Assembly: GCA_026874595.1 (NCBI GenBank)
Contig: CM049309.1
Span: forward strand, 74,262,426 to 74,326,425
DNA from: Sipunculus nudus
Taxonomy: Eukaryota; Annelida; Sipuncula; Golfingiida; Sipunculidae
Reading direction: 5' to 3'
Length of the DNA: 64,000 bases
Every line of letters begins with the position of its first letter. Position 1 is the first letter of the stretch. Shown here piece after piece: positions 11,431 to 24,752 of the stretch. The position numbers were made by a program, and so were the translations under genes. The notes beneath the pieces were generated by a model that had not been told where the DNA came from, did no database searches, and was given only the letters and a program-made list of their open reading frames with translations.

Positions 11431-14400
11431 CTTCAAAGAGATCTTTTGACGATAACATTGTACAACCAAGACTTTCAACTATGAAAGACATTTTGACATC
11501 AGATCTAACTGCTCGCACCAAACCATGCGTAGCACGGGTTATTGCTAGACCATTAGTATTGGGACAGTCTCTGACTCTTTCACCTGTGAACCTTGACACG
11601 GTATAGAACACCTGAAAGTTTTATTAGGATCTTGGCGGAGGTATCCATGTGGGCTGGCACTACTCTTCTGGTTCCTAGTGTTTTCCAGTAATTCATTGTA
11701 TAGTTCGAAAATACTACCATTTTGGGTGCCATCTTGGGCACCATCTTGATTTAGTTATGTTTGTGCAATATAGCCTTTAAATAGTGCGGGTTTTTTTTAA
11801 TTCAAAGTACCTTTAAACATGTTTAGACAATTTTCTTCCAGACATGTGAGAAATATTAGTAATGTTATGAAAAAGAATGGAAAATTTCTGTCATCTTTGA
11901 TTTTGAAGAAAAACAATATTATATAATGGGAGACTACGTGGACTATTAGTTTGTGATTCTAAACATATATCGAACCTATTCTGTAAAAAAGAGAATACCA
12001 GCATCTTCCAGTTTTAGGTCAACATTAACTAATTAATGCTCTTGGCCCATAATGAAAAGCGGTCAGCATAATATTCATGTGGTGTAGCTACACCAATAAT
12101 GCCAAATTTATCCCTAAATGCCAGTATGGGAAATGTCGCGAAAGCCTCTCAAGAAATAAACCTTCAAATTTAATTGAATGTCTTGGCAGGTCAGAAAAAT
12201 GATACGTCAGGAAGTAAGAAATATTACAGAATCTACACCGGTAAACGTGGGCTGTGGTGATGATGTCGCGTGCACGGCAGGGACACGACTCGTTAACCTG
12301 CTCAGGGCTATTTGTAAAGATGTCAATAGAGCTGACCGAGGGGGCTGGCCAACGCCACACCTCCCGTCCAGCTCACCGCAGTCACGCCCCATGTGCATCC
12401 CAGGTTATCTAGGCTTGATCAATTACACCCACGTAAAATCTACAGTAACACCTGACAATTTTCCGTTTAAAATTTATATTTTTGACATTCTTTATAAAAA
12501 AAAAAAATGTTTCTTGTAAAATTCTGTTTGGATGTGTTGCATGCATTTACAATATCTGATAGAAATTATTTATAATTCTGAAAAGCATTGTTCTTAATAC
12601 ATCTCGTTCTTGCACTGTACAAAATGCAAGCTTGCACTATACAAGCTGAAAGTGATCTCTGTGAATATTGAAGCACGCACGCACATTCACACGCACACAC
12701 ACGCACACACACACACACATATATATATATGGGTCACCAAGAGTTAATAATCATCTCTCTTTTGAAATTCATACATATATCTGCCGTCGAAACCTCTGTC
12801 GAAATATTTTAATTTTAATGTCACTTTCCGGAAATAATGCAATGATTTTACCCTTTTGCTGTAGCTTGACGGAGATCTGGACCATGCCTTGGAAGATGCA
12901 AGGGGGATCACTTATTAGATATAGTATATGAAGGAACGGATGTACATATCATTAATTTTTGGGTGTAATTTTTTTAACTTGACCATTTATATAAATATGG
13001 CCAATTCTCATGAAATGTTGACAATTCAAGTTTCCATATGTCAAACTATTTTCTTCTGGTGCTACGTCAATTATAATACAGATACACCTCACCATGTTAT
13101 TGGGCGTCATTGCCTACATATATATATATAGTTTCTTCAGACTCGTATAAACATGACCCGTAATTTCCATGAGGTTCGTAAGGTGGCGGCACTGAAACAA
13201 AACGTGATTGCCTGTCACAAATTAAGATGAGACATTTCGAAAATTTGTAATATATAATTTGCACCAAAATTTTTATAATTATTTTTTTTTTATTCTTTTT
13301 AAACATCAGTATTTAAAACTACAGACCTACGCGCATGAATATGCAATAAAAATTCCATGACCTATCTCCACATTTTGATATACAAAAGAACTTCTTTAAT
13401 TGATTTATGACCTGAAAAGGTCTAAGGAAAAACCGAACTATACAATCATTTAAACGCCTAATAGTTTATATTTTCACATTAACTTCCTATATGCATACCC
13501 GGGAGGTGTCATGTGATTTCCGAATTCTCAAGAGGTAACTTAAAATGGAGGTAACCTAAAATCTTGACTTCGGTACTGGAGCATTAGTCATTTGAAACAG
13601 ACACCGTTGTACGATTCATTTAGAGCTGTTCTGCTCTGGTCATTAATGCATGTATTAATTCTCATTTTTGTTTCAACTGGGTCATAAATAATCCACGATC
13701 TTTGTCGCGAAAGATGTCTAGGTCTTTTACACCCCTCCTATGCGGTGCGTCAAAACTATTAAAATCACCAAGTGAGACTAGATGTTATGTGCGTCTGTCT
13801 GCTAAAAACTGGGGATCGATTTCTCAATTTATTTCCCCCAAGTCCTTTTCTTCTCATAAAATATCCACATATCTGAATCGGCAGACCCGACAAGAATAAA
13901 CTGGATGAATAATTCCCTTAATAAAGAGCTTTGTTATAACCCTTTATACAGACCCTCAGACCAAACGAGTATACCTTATAGTCGCGATCATATGAACAAT
14001 AACTTTTTTTTATTTGGGTACTTGCGGTTCAAGTATTAAATCTTATTTAAAGAGTAACATTGTAGCTGGTATAAGCTTGTTTTTATCAGGTCATCCGGCA
14101 CGCACACGAAAAAATGTACAGGGAAATCAAAACAAAAAAGTTCAACGCCCCCAGGGTGAGATTGGCTTAATTGCCTCAACCAGTACGGTATGCTTTCATC
14201 CACGTTCGTGTTTGAGTGAGTGTGTTCGTGTGATTACAAATTTGGAACGTTATAAAGGGATATTCACAAATGTGTGATATTTACAAAAATGTCACTTATG
14301 CAAGAATGAAGCGTCATAGAAAATGGGCTGAATAAATGAATACAGAAATAGCGGAGGCCTGCATTCCTTTGAATGAAGATTTCGAATTTATACGACATGA

Positions 14401-15039
14401 AATGATTTGGGGGAGGGGTCCTTTTAAGTATATAATCGGCGTCAATTTTCTGTGCTTTATGTTGATGGGCTTTTCTCACCGTGCTCTACAAGAACAGAAA
14501 GTTGCCATGACTTTATTATACTATACAGCAATTATTCATGAATATTGCAGCTATATAAGACAATTAAGGACAATGATAGATTGTACTCGTAAACTTAAAT
14601 CCTTTATTCATGGTACTGAATTTTAATATATATTTTTCATCCAATGTATACATGTATAAATGCATTTATGATCAAATGTACATCCGTATGATGTTCGAAT
14701 GCCATAAAGGAGTTACTAATATCATCTATGGTCCACTCCATTGCACCGCTTATTTTTATTACTATAGTATATAATTACATTTAGGGGGAGAAAATGGTAA
14801 TGTGGGTCAGATAATTAATGGGTCTAATTTTTCACAAGGAAAATAAACAATTGCCTTACACTTTATATAAGAAACAGAATTATTTAATAATATGAGAAAT
14901 CAGTCTACATTTTACAGCACATCAGTCTTCTTGCGGTCAAGATCATGGGTCATATGCAAAATCAGTTTAATTTACAGCTTCTGATTGGACGATGTCCTTT
15001 TTTATAGTAAACACTTAAAAAGAATTACGCTCTTTACAC
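11431..15039. other. Intergenic, AT-rich; one GC-richer patch at 12170-12410
   Basis: No gene is recognised. The patch at 12170-12410 is open on both strands (113 aa plus, 90 and 63 aa minus), but no frame gives a recognisable domain, so it could be a conserved non-coding element. A CA/TA microsatellite lies at about 12670-12730. Confidence 0.55.
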
Positions 15040-15730
15040 AGCGCTTTACCTATAGGGCTACTTCCTATATCGTAAGGCGCTGTTTGTTATGACCTCGTAT
15101 CCTGCTTTGCAACACCAGAGGGGAGCACTGTATTTTTGTCCAATCAGATTAAACTTTGTGCTGGAAGACAAAGCCAAGCGAGGAATACACGGAGCCAATC
15201 ATATTCATTTCTTTTTGAGTGACAGCTCCTCCCCCAGCGTAACCGTCTAAACAGGCTACAGGCTCAGAGAGAATTAATTGCCCCTGACGTGGTTTGCTTA
15301 GGGCCTTGGCACATAGGATGCTCGGCCGGTGAGCTGTAATTCAAACGAAACGTAACAACAAAGGCTGCGTGCACACCTCGCTGGCTGGTTTCAGTTCTGC
15401 AGACAACAGATACATGGCTACGCTAACACAGTCATAATGTCATAATCGAATCGGTCGATGATGCGAGAATGCAGAGGGAGCAATTTAAATTCGACCGGAA
15501 ACTCATCAAACGGCGCTTGAAGCGCGGCAATGGGCGGAGCCAGGATGCCTGTTGAGTGTTTGTTTTTTGGCATCTGATTGGCTGCTTGTCACATCGTACG
15601 CACGTTTATTTCAGTGGACAACAAACCGCCACCTGGTGTCTAAATATATCATAAACGGTCACAGCTGGCAGCGTGAAAATCAGTTGCTTCTTAAGAAGCG
15701 CAAGATTTCCGCTGCCTCGGGAGCGTAAAA
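15040..15730. promoter_or_regulatory. Candidate cis-regulatory island with CCAAT and GC boxes
   Basis: The composition rises well above the AT-rich surroundings and no frame stays open for long. Visible sites include CCAAT at about 15215 (GGAGCCAATC), an inverted CCAAT (GATTGGCTG, about 15576), a GC-box (GGGCGGAGC, about 15532) and E-boxes CACCTGG and CAGCTGG near 15630-15665. This could be a distal enhancer for the TAL1-like gene or an unannotated promoter. The function is inference. Confidence 0.35.
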
Positions 15731-16379
15731 AAGAATGACCAAATAATGTAATGATGGCTTCTCATGAAGGGACAAATCTGATTTTTCAGATCAGTGGAAA
15801 GGGTCTAAAAAGTTGTGAAACATTAACTTGAAAATTATGATTGCCATAAAAAGGCCGTATAGCTTTCTATAAGGAATTGTTGAAACATATTACCTTTTAG
15901 GAAAATTTTCTCTAAAAAAAGATGATCACAGATAGGTGGACCAGATTATATACCACTCTCTCAGTGCAGATGTATATTTGCAAGCATGCCAGGCAAGCTG
16001 AAAAATAAATTTAAAAAAAATACAGGTTTTTGAACCGTTCTCATTTCAAAAGTGAACAAGCGGAACTTAACCTTCAACTGCAGTTGGAATTTCTTCGTAA
16101 GGGTCAAATGATCTATAGTTAGGATTTCCATTGAAGACTTTTACTTGCGGACAGCTAAAGTTTGACATTGTTCACTTTATCCCAACTGTCCTTATAAATA
16201 AAAAAAATCGCTGCAAGTATCCGGTGAAGAAAACGCCAGTCTTGTGTCACAGAGTGTTTTCTTTTACCAGCGATCAATATATTAGCTGTAGATGGATCTC
16301 TCTTCCGGCTTGGTAGTTAAAAAGAAAGTAATCCAGAGGTAGAAAGACAACATTAGTCACGAATGAGTGCCGTATATTA

Positions 16380-17260
16380 GGCGCATCCCTTGTGTTGATG
16401 CGCACCGTTGTGGGTTTCTAAATTATCGCCTTTTGTAGGTGAAATTGACAACACGTGGCCGGCGTGCCTTTGTCAATTTCAGTCACAGTGAAACCTATTA
16501 TTGGCGTCATTGAAACCAACAAGCTGAAATATGCAAATGGCGCGTGAACTAGGCTCCCTGGAGAAGTGCAGTATAATAGGTCGGTAGGATGCCCAAAGTG
16601 ACATATGATGGGAGCGTGCAAGGTGCTCGGAGGAGATACCAAGACTTGGGACACGACTGGCCGCCTCCGAGCTCGTCCCGGGAAGTCTGCTTGCTACTGA
16701 TAAGCTGTTAATGGCCTCCTTTATCGATCAGCCCGGATACAAACACGCCAGCCCCGTGTCTGTTACACAGTGTCTGCAGTGGCCAGATAAAAAGACCCAC
16801 TGAAATTGTTTTCCGACCCAGCAGCAGCACTTCCGAATGAAATTAACCTTTCATATTTGTTTTGTCCGCCTATTTCAATCGGAAGTACTCCATGCGTGAG
16901 ATTACATCAGCTATTTGTCATGTGTGCGAGGAACCAGTTCGCAGTCCCAATACTTGCGCAGTAAGGACAAATTAAATTTTAAATGATTAACCCCTTTTAC
17001 TGGAGGAGGCATTCATTAGTTGAGAGTCGGGCAGGTGAGTTTCGGGAGTGAGCCGGACCGATCGACTTTTTATTCCAGTGATAACGTTTATTTGTGGACC
17101 ACATGCGTGTACACGATATCATGTTTTCAAATATCCATTCGCCCTGGTAATAATTGGATCGAGACCGGACCAGTGAGGGGCTGCAGCTCCTGGAGCCAAT
17201 CCAATGATGTCATATCATATTGTAATACTTCGTATGCCAAAGTAAATATAAACAGGTTGC
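16380..17260. promoter_or_regulatory. Second GC-richer island without a recognised gene
   Basis: Complex single-copy-looking sequence, again distinct from the AT-rich flanks. It includes GCCTCCGAGCTCGTCCCGGG near 16660 and a stretch around 17020-17280 that stays open for 86 codons. The peptide matches no family I recognise. A regulatory role is suggested only by composition and position. Confidence 0.25.
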
Positions 17261-17465
17261 CTGTGTATATTATCAGCTGACACTAACTTTTATTATTCTT
17301 TCATTGTTGATTTTTTTATACTCTGTTTTTATCGTTTCCTTAATAGTGGCATGAACGACCGCCCCACTGCCCTGAAGACACGATATTGGCACTTTGACTG
17401 GCTTATTTTTATAAAAGCGGATTCTTTCTAGGTATAAACTAAGTGTAGGTTTTGTTTTTGTAGTG

Positions 17466-17850
17466 TTGCACCGTAGCAAATTTTGGAATCGAGTACACGA
17501 TAGGTATATTACCCGAATCGGAATTGAGTACTCGTTACTCGTTACACTATATAAAGCAACATTTTAATGAAATACAAAATCGCAAATTGTGAGTTTAAAG
17601 TCTTTTTCTGGTATGACCCACGTGCTCATTTGATACGGCAGATATAATGCATATCCTTATATAATTGCACTTAATTTACACTATTTATTCTGGTCAGAAA
17701 CAAATAAGATCCAACGGCACAACTATATATACCTATATATTTACATTACGAAAATGACGCCTTTCTATAAAGTCTTTGATTTGGACTCGAGTACAGGGTT
17801 GTGATAACTTATAGACCCGAGTACTGCAGTACTCTAAACCATTCAACACT
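17466..17850. repeat. Region with scattered inverted GAGTACTCG-type motifs
   Basis: Copies of TCGAGTAC, GAGTACTCG and CCCGAGTACTGCAGTACTC occur near both ends (about 17490, 17527, 17788 and 17815) in both orientations. This resembles the decayed ends of a small inverted-repeat transposon. A poly-G tract follows at about 17860. Confidence 0.3.
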
Positions 17851-17893
17851 TTTTTTTGTGGGGGTGGGGGGGGGGGGGCAATACATATGCAAT

Positions 17894-18478
17894 GTAACAC
17901 TAAAAGCTAGAAGACTACCACTTGATGTATTTCTGTGGTTACATAAACATTACACTAACAAGATATGGAAAAAAGGTTAAGCATTAATAAAGGCTCGAGC
18001 GATGTAAAAAATTTACCAACGTGTCTTGAAAATTCTTATGTACTGCATGAAATTTATATAATAATCTGATGATCATGAGTTACCCCTGTTTTGCATCTGG
18101 ACCATGTAGAAATATAGAGTTTATTCATATAAACTGTATAAACTTTTTATTAACTTCCTAATTATTTTCCGGTATCATGTAACACTAAAAGCTAGAAGAC
18201 TACCACTTGATGTGTTTCTGTATAGTTACATAAACATTACATTATAACAAGAGATTGAAAAATGTGAAGCATTAATTAAGGCCCGAGCTATGTAAAAAAT
18301 TTAACAAAGCGTCTTGAAAAAAATCTTATATATACTGCATAAAATTTATAATAATCTAATGAGCATCGGGTACCCCATGTATTTGCATCTAGTCCATGAA
18401 GGAACAGAGTTTACTCGTATATACACTGTCTAAATTTCTTATTAACTTCCTAACTTTTTGTTTAGTGTCCGGTATCAT
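17894..18478. repeat. Head-to-tail duplication, two ~290-bp copies
   Basis: Copy 1 is 17894-18178 and copy 2 is 18179-18478. Both start GTAACACTAAAAGCTAGAAG and end CCGGTATCAT, with many shared blocks between (CTACCACTTGATGT, TATGTAAAAAATTTA). The copies abut exactly. Divergence is mostly point changes plus small indels. No coding frame is seen. Confidence 0.92.
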
Positions 18479-20177
18479 TGCTACCGCTCCACTTGAATAT
18501 TATAACCTGAAATACACACGCTATATCTATATCTGACAAAACGCAGAACTACAGATCACAGTACAAACAAAGCAGGAAAAATATTATTGTGCTGTCAACT
18601 GATTTTGTTAATGTTATCCTATAAATCATCATACCCGGGTCTATATATACATATTTGTCTGACGGTATTTATATATACGGGAGAGATGTCAAGGAGGGCT
18701 TAATGTCAGATATATGCATGGGTTCACCCCATTCGTTATATGCTGTGAACACATGATTGTTTCAAATTTGGTTGATTTTACAAACATTTTTTCTTTAAAA
18801 ACATTTTTTATTGTTATAACTTTGGCTCTTCCTTGCATGGCATTTTATGTAAGTGTTCAATTGATTTTATTTTCAATGTAGTTATTTATAAACATGTGCT
18901 CTGAAATGGGTAACTGGGTAAAAAATCCTTTATCGGTGATAACTCTAAAGATAACTACAAGTATATTCATGTAGATTTTTATATATTTATAATTAATAAC
19001 ACGTTCATGTAAATATGTAATGAAATCATTTTTTTATGTTAATATAAATATATCATATATTCCGGTATGGATGTCACGGCTTTACTTATATAATTCAGCG
19101 TGAGTCCTAAAGATCTTCACTATATGTTCAACAGATATATGCTGAAACATAAATACTTTATAATGCATTTCTGATATATAAATGAAGCTGGTTTCTCATG
19201 CACCGCTCTCATTTCAAACTATATTTTACACCACGGGCGCATTTGCTGGGGGACAGGATGAATATACCATATAACATAACCCCCACTCCCCCCCCCCCCC
19301 ACACACACACACAAACACACATGCACACACATTTGGCAAATAAAATGAGTGTCATTTGGTCTTTAAATATACATAGGATCCAATTCATTATTGCAATCCG
19401 TTAATATAGTAATTATTAACTAAATAACTGTCACAGAATTGTTATTTCTTAAATATCAATAAAAAGGGGGAGATATTAATAAAATACCAAAATAAAAATG
19501 ACATGATTAGAATGTTTCCACGACATTGTGGTGACCAGCAATTAAAAGCTCAAATTAATAAATGAGAAGTTTTATTGTGCAAGGCCCACAAAAGTTTTTA
19601 GTTTTTGTTCGTTTCTGAAGCAGTCCTATTATGTTATTTTCTAGCCACATTGCTTCAATAGCTTGTATTTTGAACAAAACAAATTCATCGCCGCAGGAGG
19701 TCCCCCCTCCCAGCCCCTGAGGCTGATTCTTGAAAATAATTGGCTCCCCCATATATGCATGCAGAAAAGGGTTTCGGATCCACCACTGCATGATAACATT
19801 ATTATTATTACACAACGTTGAGAAAATGGAGGAGGGGTTATAATTACACACACACACACATATATATACTGTAGAAGGTTCAGAAAAGGTTGTAAGGAAA
19901 TTAAGAGACGATTCATAACCTTTCTTATAACACCAACAAAATTTCATGTATATAAGTTTGATTTTCAGTATAGTATAGAATCGACATGTTTTTATAGACA
20001 CATTTGTTCATCTTGCTGGTTATCAACCATTTCTGTTTTGTTAATGAAAAAAATCTCTACGTCTAGGGTTAAAGTCAATATAATGTAAAAACAGCGCACA
20101 GGCATACGTATGTGTGTGTTTGTGTGTGTGTGTGTGATTGTTTGTATGTTCTGATGCAGCTTATATGCATGAGAACT
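18479..20177. other. Intergenic AT-rich sequence, no gene seen
   Basis: It contains poly-C/CA tracts near 19290-19320, a CA/TA tract near 19850 and a GT tract near 20110-20140. The 148-codon minus frame at 19555-20001 has biased low-complexity composition and no recognisable domain. Confidence 0.6.
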
Positions 20178-20327
20178 CCCTGAATATCCTTATACGGCTT
20201 ACTAGAAGTGCTTGAATATTCTGATACTGCTTGCTAGAAGTCCTTGATTATCCTGATGTGGCTTATTAGAAGTCCTCGATTATCTTGATGTGGTTTATCA
20301 GAAGTCCTCGATTATCCTGTTGTGGCT
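20178..20327. repeat. ~32-bp tandem repeat, about five diverged copies
   Basis: The unit resembles CTTGATTATCCTGATGTGGC followed by TTATTAGAAGTC. Successive copies vary (TACGGCTTACTAGAAGTG, TACTGCTTGCTAGAAGTC, TGTGGTTTATCAGAAGTC). The period is steady at about 32 bases. Confidence 0.88.
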
Positions 20328-21365
20328 ATGTGGACTCATGCTCAAATTTCCAAACACCCCCCTCCCCCTCCCATTTTAACACTTTATTCTTATATATCCT
20401 ATAACTACATTCTTTATATATCCTAACTTTATATGAAAACTCATTGAGGTTCTTGACACATGCACTTTTCTAAATTGAAAATGAGATGCTTAATTGAAAG
20501 GTAATAGAGGGAAAGCACGAGCTAGAAGCTATTAATTGATTGACGGAATTATCTTGAAATTTAAAATTATTTGGTTTTTTTTTTCACCAAAACGTGAGAT
20601 ATACAGAAAGTACTATGTCTCCTGTCCCTAAAGCATATGGAGGCCGTGGTTCCCCCCTCCCCCCCCCCCCCAAAAAAAAGAAAAATTAAGGCCCATTATA
20701 ATGTGAAAATGAATGTGAATTTCATAATTATACAGGTATACCATCTGAGATAACACTACACCAAGTTTAAAATAATACATACATGTATTTTTCATGTAAA
20801 AGTATAAGCGTTATGTGTAACATATTTATATTATCATAAACATATACTTAAATATTTGTATGATAAACTTATTCTAATAAATCTACACGTATTTGTAGTA
20901 CAAAGTATACAGATGTCACCAATGGTTGCATTGAATTGAAAGCCCTTGACTAAAATGTAATCGAGTATTAACCTAAGAATCGATTCATTTCGATCATTAT
21001 TTTTCTTTTCAATTTTTTTTTTTTTTTTTTTGCATGAAATTTTTAGTCAATTATAAATTGAATGATTCACTCAGCATGCTCTATATATAGGAGTCGAGGG
21101 GGATAGGTGCTTTTTCCTGCTGTATATATATATATATATATATCGGAAACACTTTATCGCGAGGCACTCAGAAATATTTGTATGTGTACAGAAACACCCA
21201 GGTCATGCCAGCATCCTTTTTTGATAACAGTGCTTGATCTGAGGAAGGAAACACGAATCATTCAGGCCGAGGGGCGGATCCCGGGGGGGGGGGGGGGGGG
21301 GGTCTGTTAGATGGATCCCATCCCCTTAAGCTGTGTTTCCATTTTTCTTTTATATATATATATAT

Positions 21366-21680
21366 ATATGCGTGAGCTGGCAGACGTAAATTGTGGTAGA
21401 GTGGTTCGAGCAGGTCTTCCTCAAAATGATGGCGGTGTAACGTCACTTTACCGGGAGTGTTGCGGGCCATCTTCCGATCTGACCCATAAGCGGCGTTAAC
21501 CGGGATGGCGATATGCGAATTGGGGCGGCGGAACGAGGACATATTAATGCGGTTTAGATTCGCGTGGGGCATTTATCGGGCGGGCGGTAAAACACTGCTT
21601 TATGCATCAACCCGGCTGATTTAACATTTACTTCTGTGGGCTATGCTGACATAATTTAGGTCACGTTGCAGCCTTGTCAG
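21366..21680. promoter_or_regulatory. GC-rich island with CRE-like half sites
   Basis: The sequence contains TAACGTCACTTTACCG, GATGGCGG and GGGGCGGCGG-type motifs in otherwise AT-rich DNA, with no long frame. It ends at the small inverted-repeat element at 21681. It may be regulatory, or part of the same mobile element, because AAGCTGTGTTTCC at 21329 mirrors GGTAAACACAGCTT after 21853. Confidence 0.3.
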
Positions 21681-21862
21681 GTGCTTTACCGCGCGCGGTA
21701 TGCGGATCCAATTCTCCCCTGAGAATTCCATTTTACCGCGTGTCTCATGCCGCATAGCGCATACCGCGGGCCAGGTACAAACCCTCTATGATAAAATAAC
21801 TAGTGATTTTTTTTTTTGCATACCGCTTACCGCAAATCGCATACCCCGCGCCCGGTAAACAC
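21681..21862. mobile_element. 182-bp GC-rich MITE-like element with ~24-bp inverted ends
   Basis: The left end reads GTGCTTTACCGCGCGCGG then TATGCG. The reverse complement of the right end reads GTGTTTACCGGGCGCGG then GGTATGCG. Inside, GCATACCGC-type motifs recur in both orientations, and a T-run splits the element. No target-site duplication is clear. A wider inverted pair (21329 and 21853-21870) may mark the true ends. Confidence 0.6.
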
Positions 21863-21969
21863 AGCTTTAAGATGGGTCTGACCATATAATCGATCGGATA
21901 TTGGGTCCCCATCTTAAGATGTTCAACCAAATTTAGTATGTAGTGTGGGGGCATATGTCACCGAGTAAT

Positions 21970-22871
21970 TTTTCCCTGTAAAAAGTGGACACCCTACATT
22001 TTTGTGATCCTTAGACCTTAAACTTTACAAAAAAATATGGTGCCAATTTTTCTATAGTGGTTTTGTCCTTTTTTCAGGTCAATTTGATTTTAGAGCAAAA
22101 ATTGATGACCATTATATATAAATATTTCAAACTGACAGATATTTAGCAACAAAACACCTCAAAATGGTTAGTAAGATATATTACATCCCAATAACTTAGA
22201 CTAGACACTCAAAGACTGCGTTAAGACGTTTATTACAATATTAGAGAGCACCGTAGAGCGCAAACCTCCGCCAGTACATGGATCCGCATCAAGATCTATC
22301 AGACTAATCATGAAAATTAATCAGCTGTTGTTTGTCCACAGTATATTGTTCTACAAAATTTCATTGATGAATTCATTAAAAAATTCATATAGAGACAACA
22401 AGGTATCCTTGGGTAGTTTGTGCAATGTACATATGGCCGACCACTTGCTGATTTCGGCCAACCTGTATCGTATACAGTATGGCTCCACTTTCCTTGGTTT
22501 TAACCAGTGACTAAATATTTGCTTCATTTATACATAACATATGAAAATGGCCCTGTTATTCTTCCATTAGATATGATTTTGTTATTGCGTCATCCTATTG
22601 TTCGATTATTACATCACCAACATCACTATCCGCTCGCTGATAGTGAAGGTACAGAAACCCGCCTCTTACGGTTTTGTTCATCCAAAGTATATTTAAAGGT
22701 TCCTAAGGAATTCTAGGGAGTATTTTTTATGTTTTGGTATTAATCCAAAAAATAATTTGTAAAATTTTAAGGCGGATGATGTGCCAGATCCTCACTTACC
22801 CAACCCAAAGTTTTAGGAAATTCTACCTAGTCCACCATTCACAATGAAATGGAGTTCATATTAAGAAGCAA

Positions 22872-22906
<35 letters not shown>

Positions 22907-24422
22907 CATTATTCATATAACCTCAGCTCTGTGCGGGCAATAGCATATCATTTGGGAGCAATTATACCTTCTGTGGAGTAGCTATTTTCATCAGTTATTT
23001 ACAGACATTTATTTACAGACATTTACAGTAGATTGAGACATGTAAAGGACAGATAATCAACATTGAATGAAATGCATGTTTTGCTGCAGAATTCATTAAG
23101 GAGAGTGTTTTGAAAAACAAAACAAAGGGACCTTAAAAATTTAGAATTTTAGAAAAGTCCTGTTGATGGAAACAAACTTGAAGTAAATATCAAATCATAA
23201 CAAAAAAAAGTGTCATCATTAGTCATAAAGTTATCGAACGTGTTTACATTCTTCTATCCCATCTTTACCCCCCCCCCCCCCTCCCCTCCATGGTCTATTT
23301 TTTAATCTATTTTGTTAGGTGGGCCAATTTTTTTTATACATTTATGGGAATATGAAACAGAGGCATTCAGGTTATACCAGTACAATGACAAAAACGGACA
23401 AATCTTAACAGAAACTATGGTAAAACCAATGGTGAAGTTTAAATATAACAATGGTAAAGTTAAATGCTGGTTATTGTTGAATTTTTGTCGCTTTTTCATT
23501 ATCCTTAAATGACTTGTGATGGCACAGTGGCTACATAGGCTGTGTCATCCGTCGGAGCAAGATGACTGGTACAACATTCATTTTTTTATGAAAATAGTAA
23601 TCTGTAGACAATGAGTAGCACCAAGCTTGTACTATCTATCTATAATGCGAATTATGAAATAAAGAATAAAGAAAAGTCTATTCTTATATTTGATCAAATC
23701 TGGCTGATTATGTCATTAAATGCAGGGTGTGCTGATGCAGCAGCGGAATGTACATCTTTGATTGGAGCCCATGTTTTTTTTTATCATTTTATACCAAATA
23801 ACTCCAGACAAAAACTAGAGCATTTTATACCTGCTTAACTAATGCTCGTGTTCCCTTAAATCGTGACCAAGAACAAATTTGATTTATTGCACAAGATAAC
23901 AAAATGACACGTGCCTTATACAATACACAAATGCCTTGAATGTAATTAAAGGTTTTTGCATTTCTTTTTGGTTATTGTTATTTTAATAAAGGCCATAAAA
24001 ACAATAACAAAATTGTTTGGGTTATAATGGGACCGGTACCGGTATACCCGTATTGGACCGGTATAGAGGAAGTCAACATTAAGGTTGTTTTAACAGCACA
24101 TACAAATTCCTTTTTAAGTACATTGGACTTTTCTGAAAAGGCACATAATCAAGTAATTTTCAAGGAACCAAGTCTCAAAGAATCTGAGCTTATAGTTCGT
24201 GTTTTTTACCACTGGTCCAACTTACTGCTTAATGATCTCACCTAAATAATAAATTGTTAAAAAGTAGATATAATTAAATCATTATTTGTACGTTCATTTA
24301 GCAAATGTTAAAATTAAATATTAAAACGTGTCTTGTAAAACAATATTTTATTTAAAATGATTTTGCAAGAAAATACAATTGTGTATGAATGCATCACATC
24401 TCTCTCTTTCTGTCTCTCTCCT

Positions 24423-24511
<89 letters not shown>

Positions 24512-24686
24512 TTATATATATGTGTGTGTGTGTGTGTGTAATTATACAAATAGACGGATCAAATTTTGTCAGACATTTTTACTACTAGTTAGTTTCGTGC
24601 AAAGTGCTGCACTCATCACTGCCTGATTGATTATACAGCTCTGTCATACCATTGAGCACTCTAGCAGTTGCTAATTGCAGTTAACC

Positions 24687-24752
<66 letters not shown>

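Noticed and set aside
19555-20001. 148-codon minus-strand frame
   Set aside because: Low-complexity composition with a CA/TA tract inside, no domain, no splice context.
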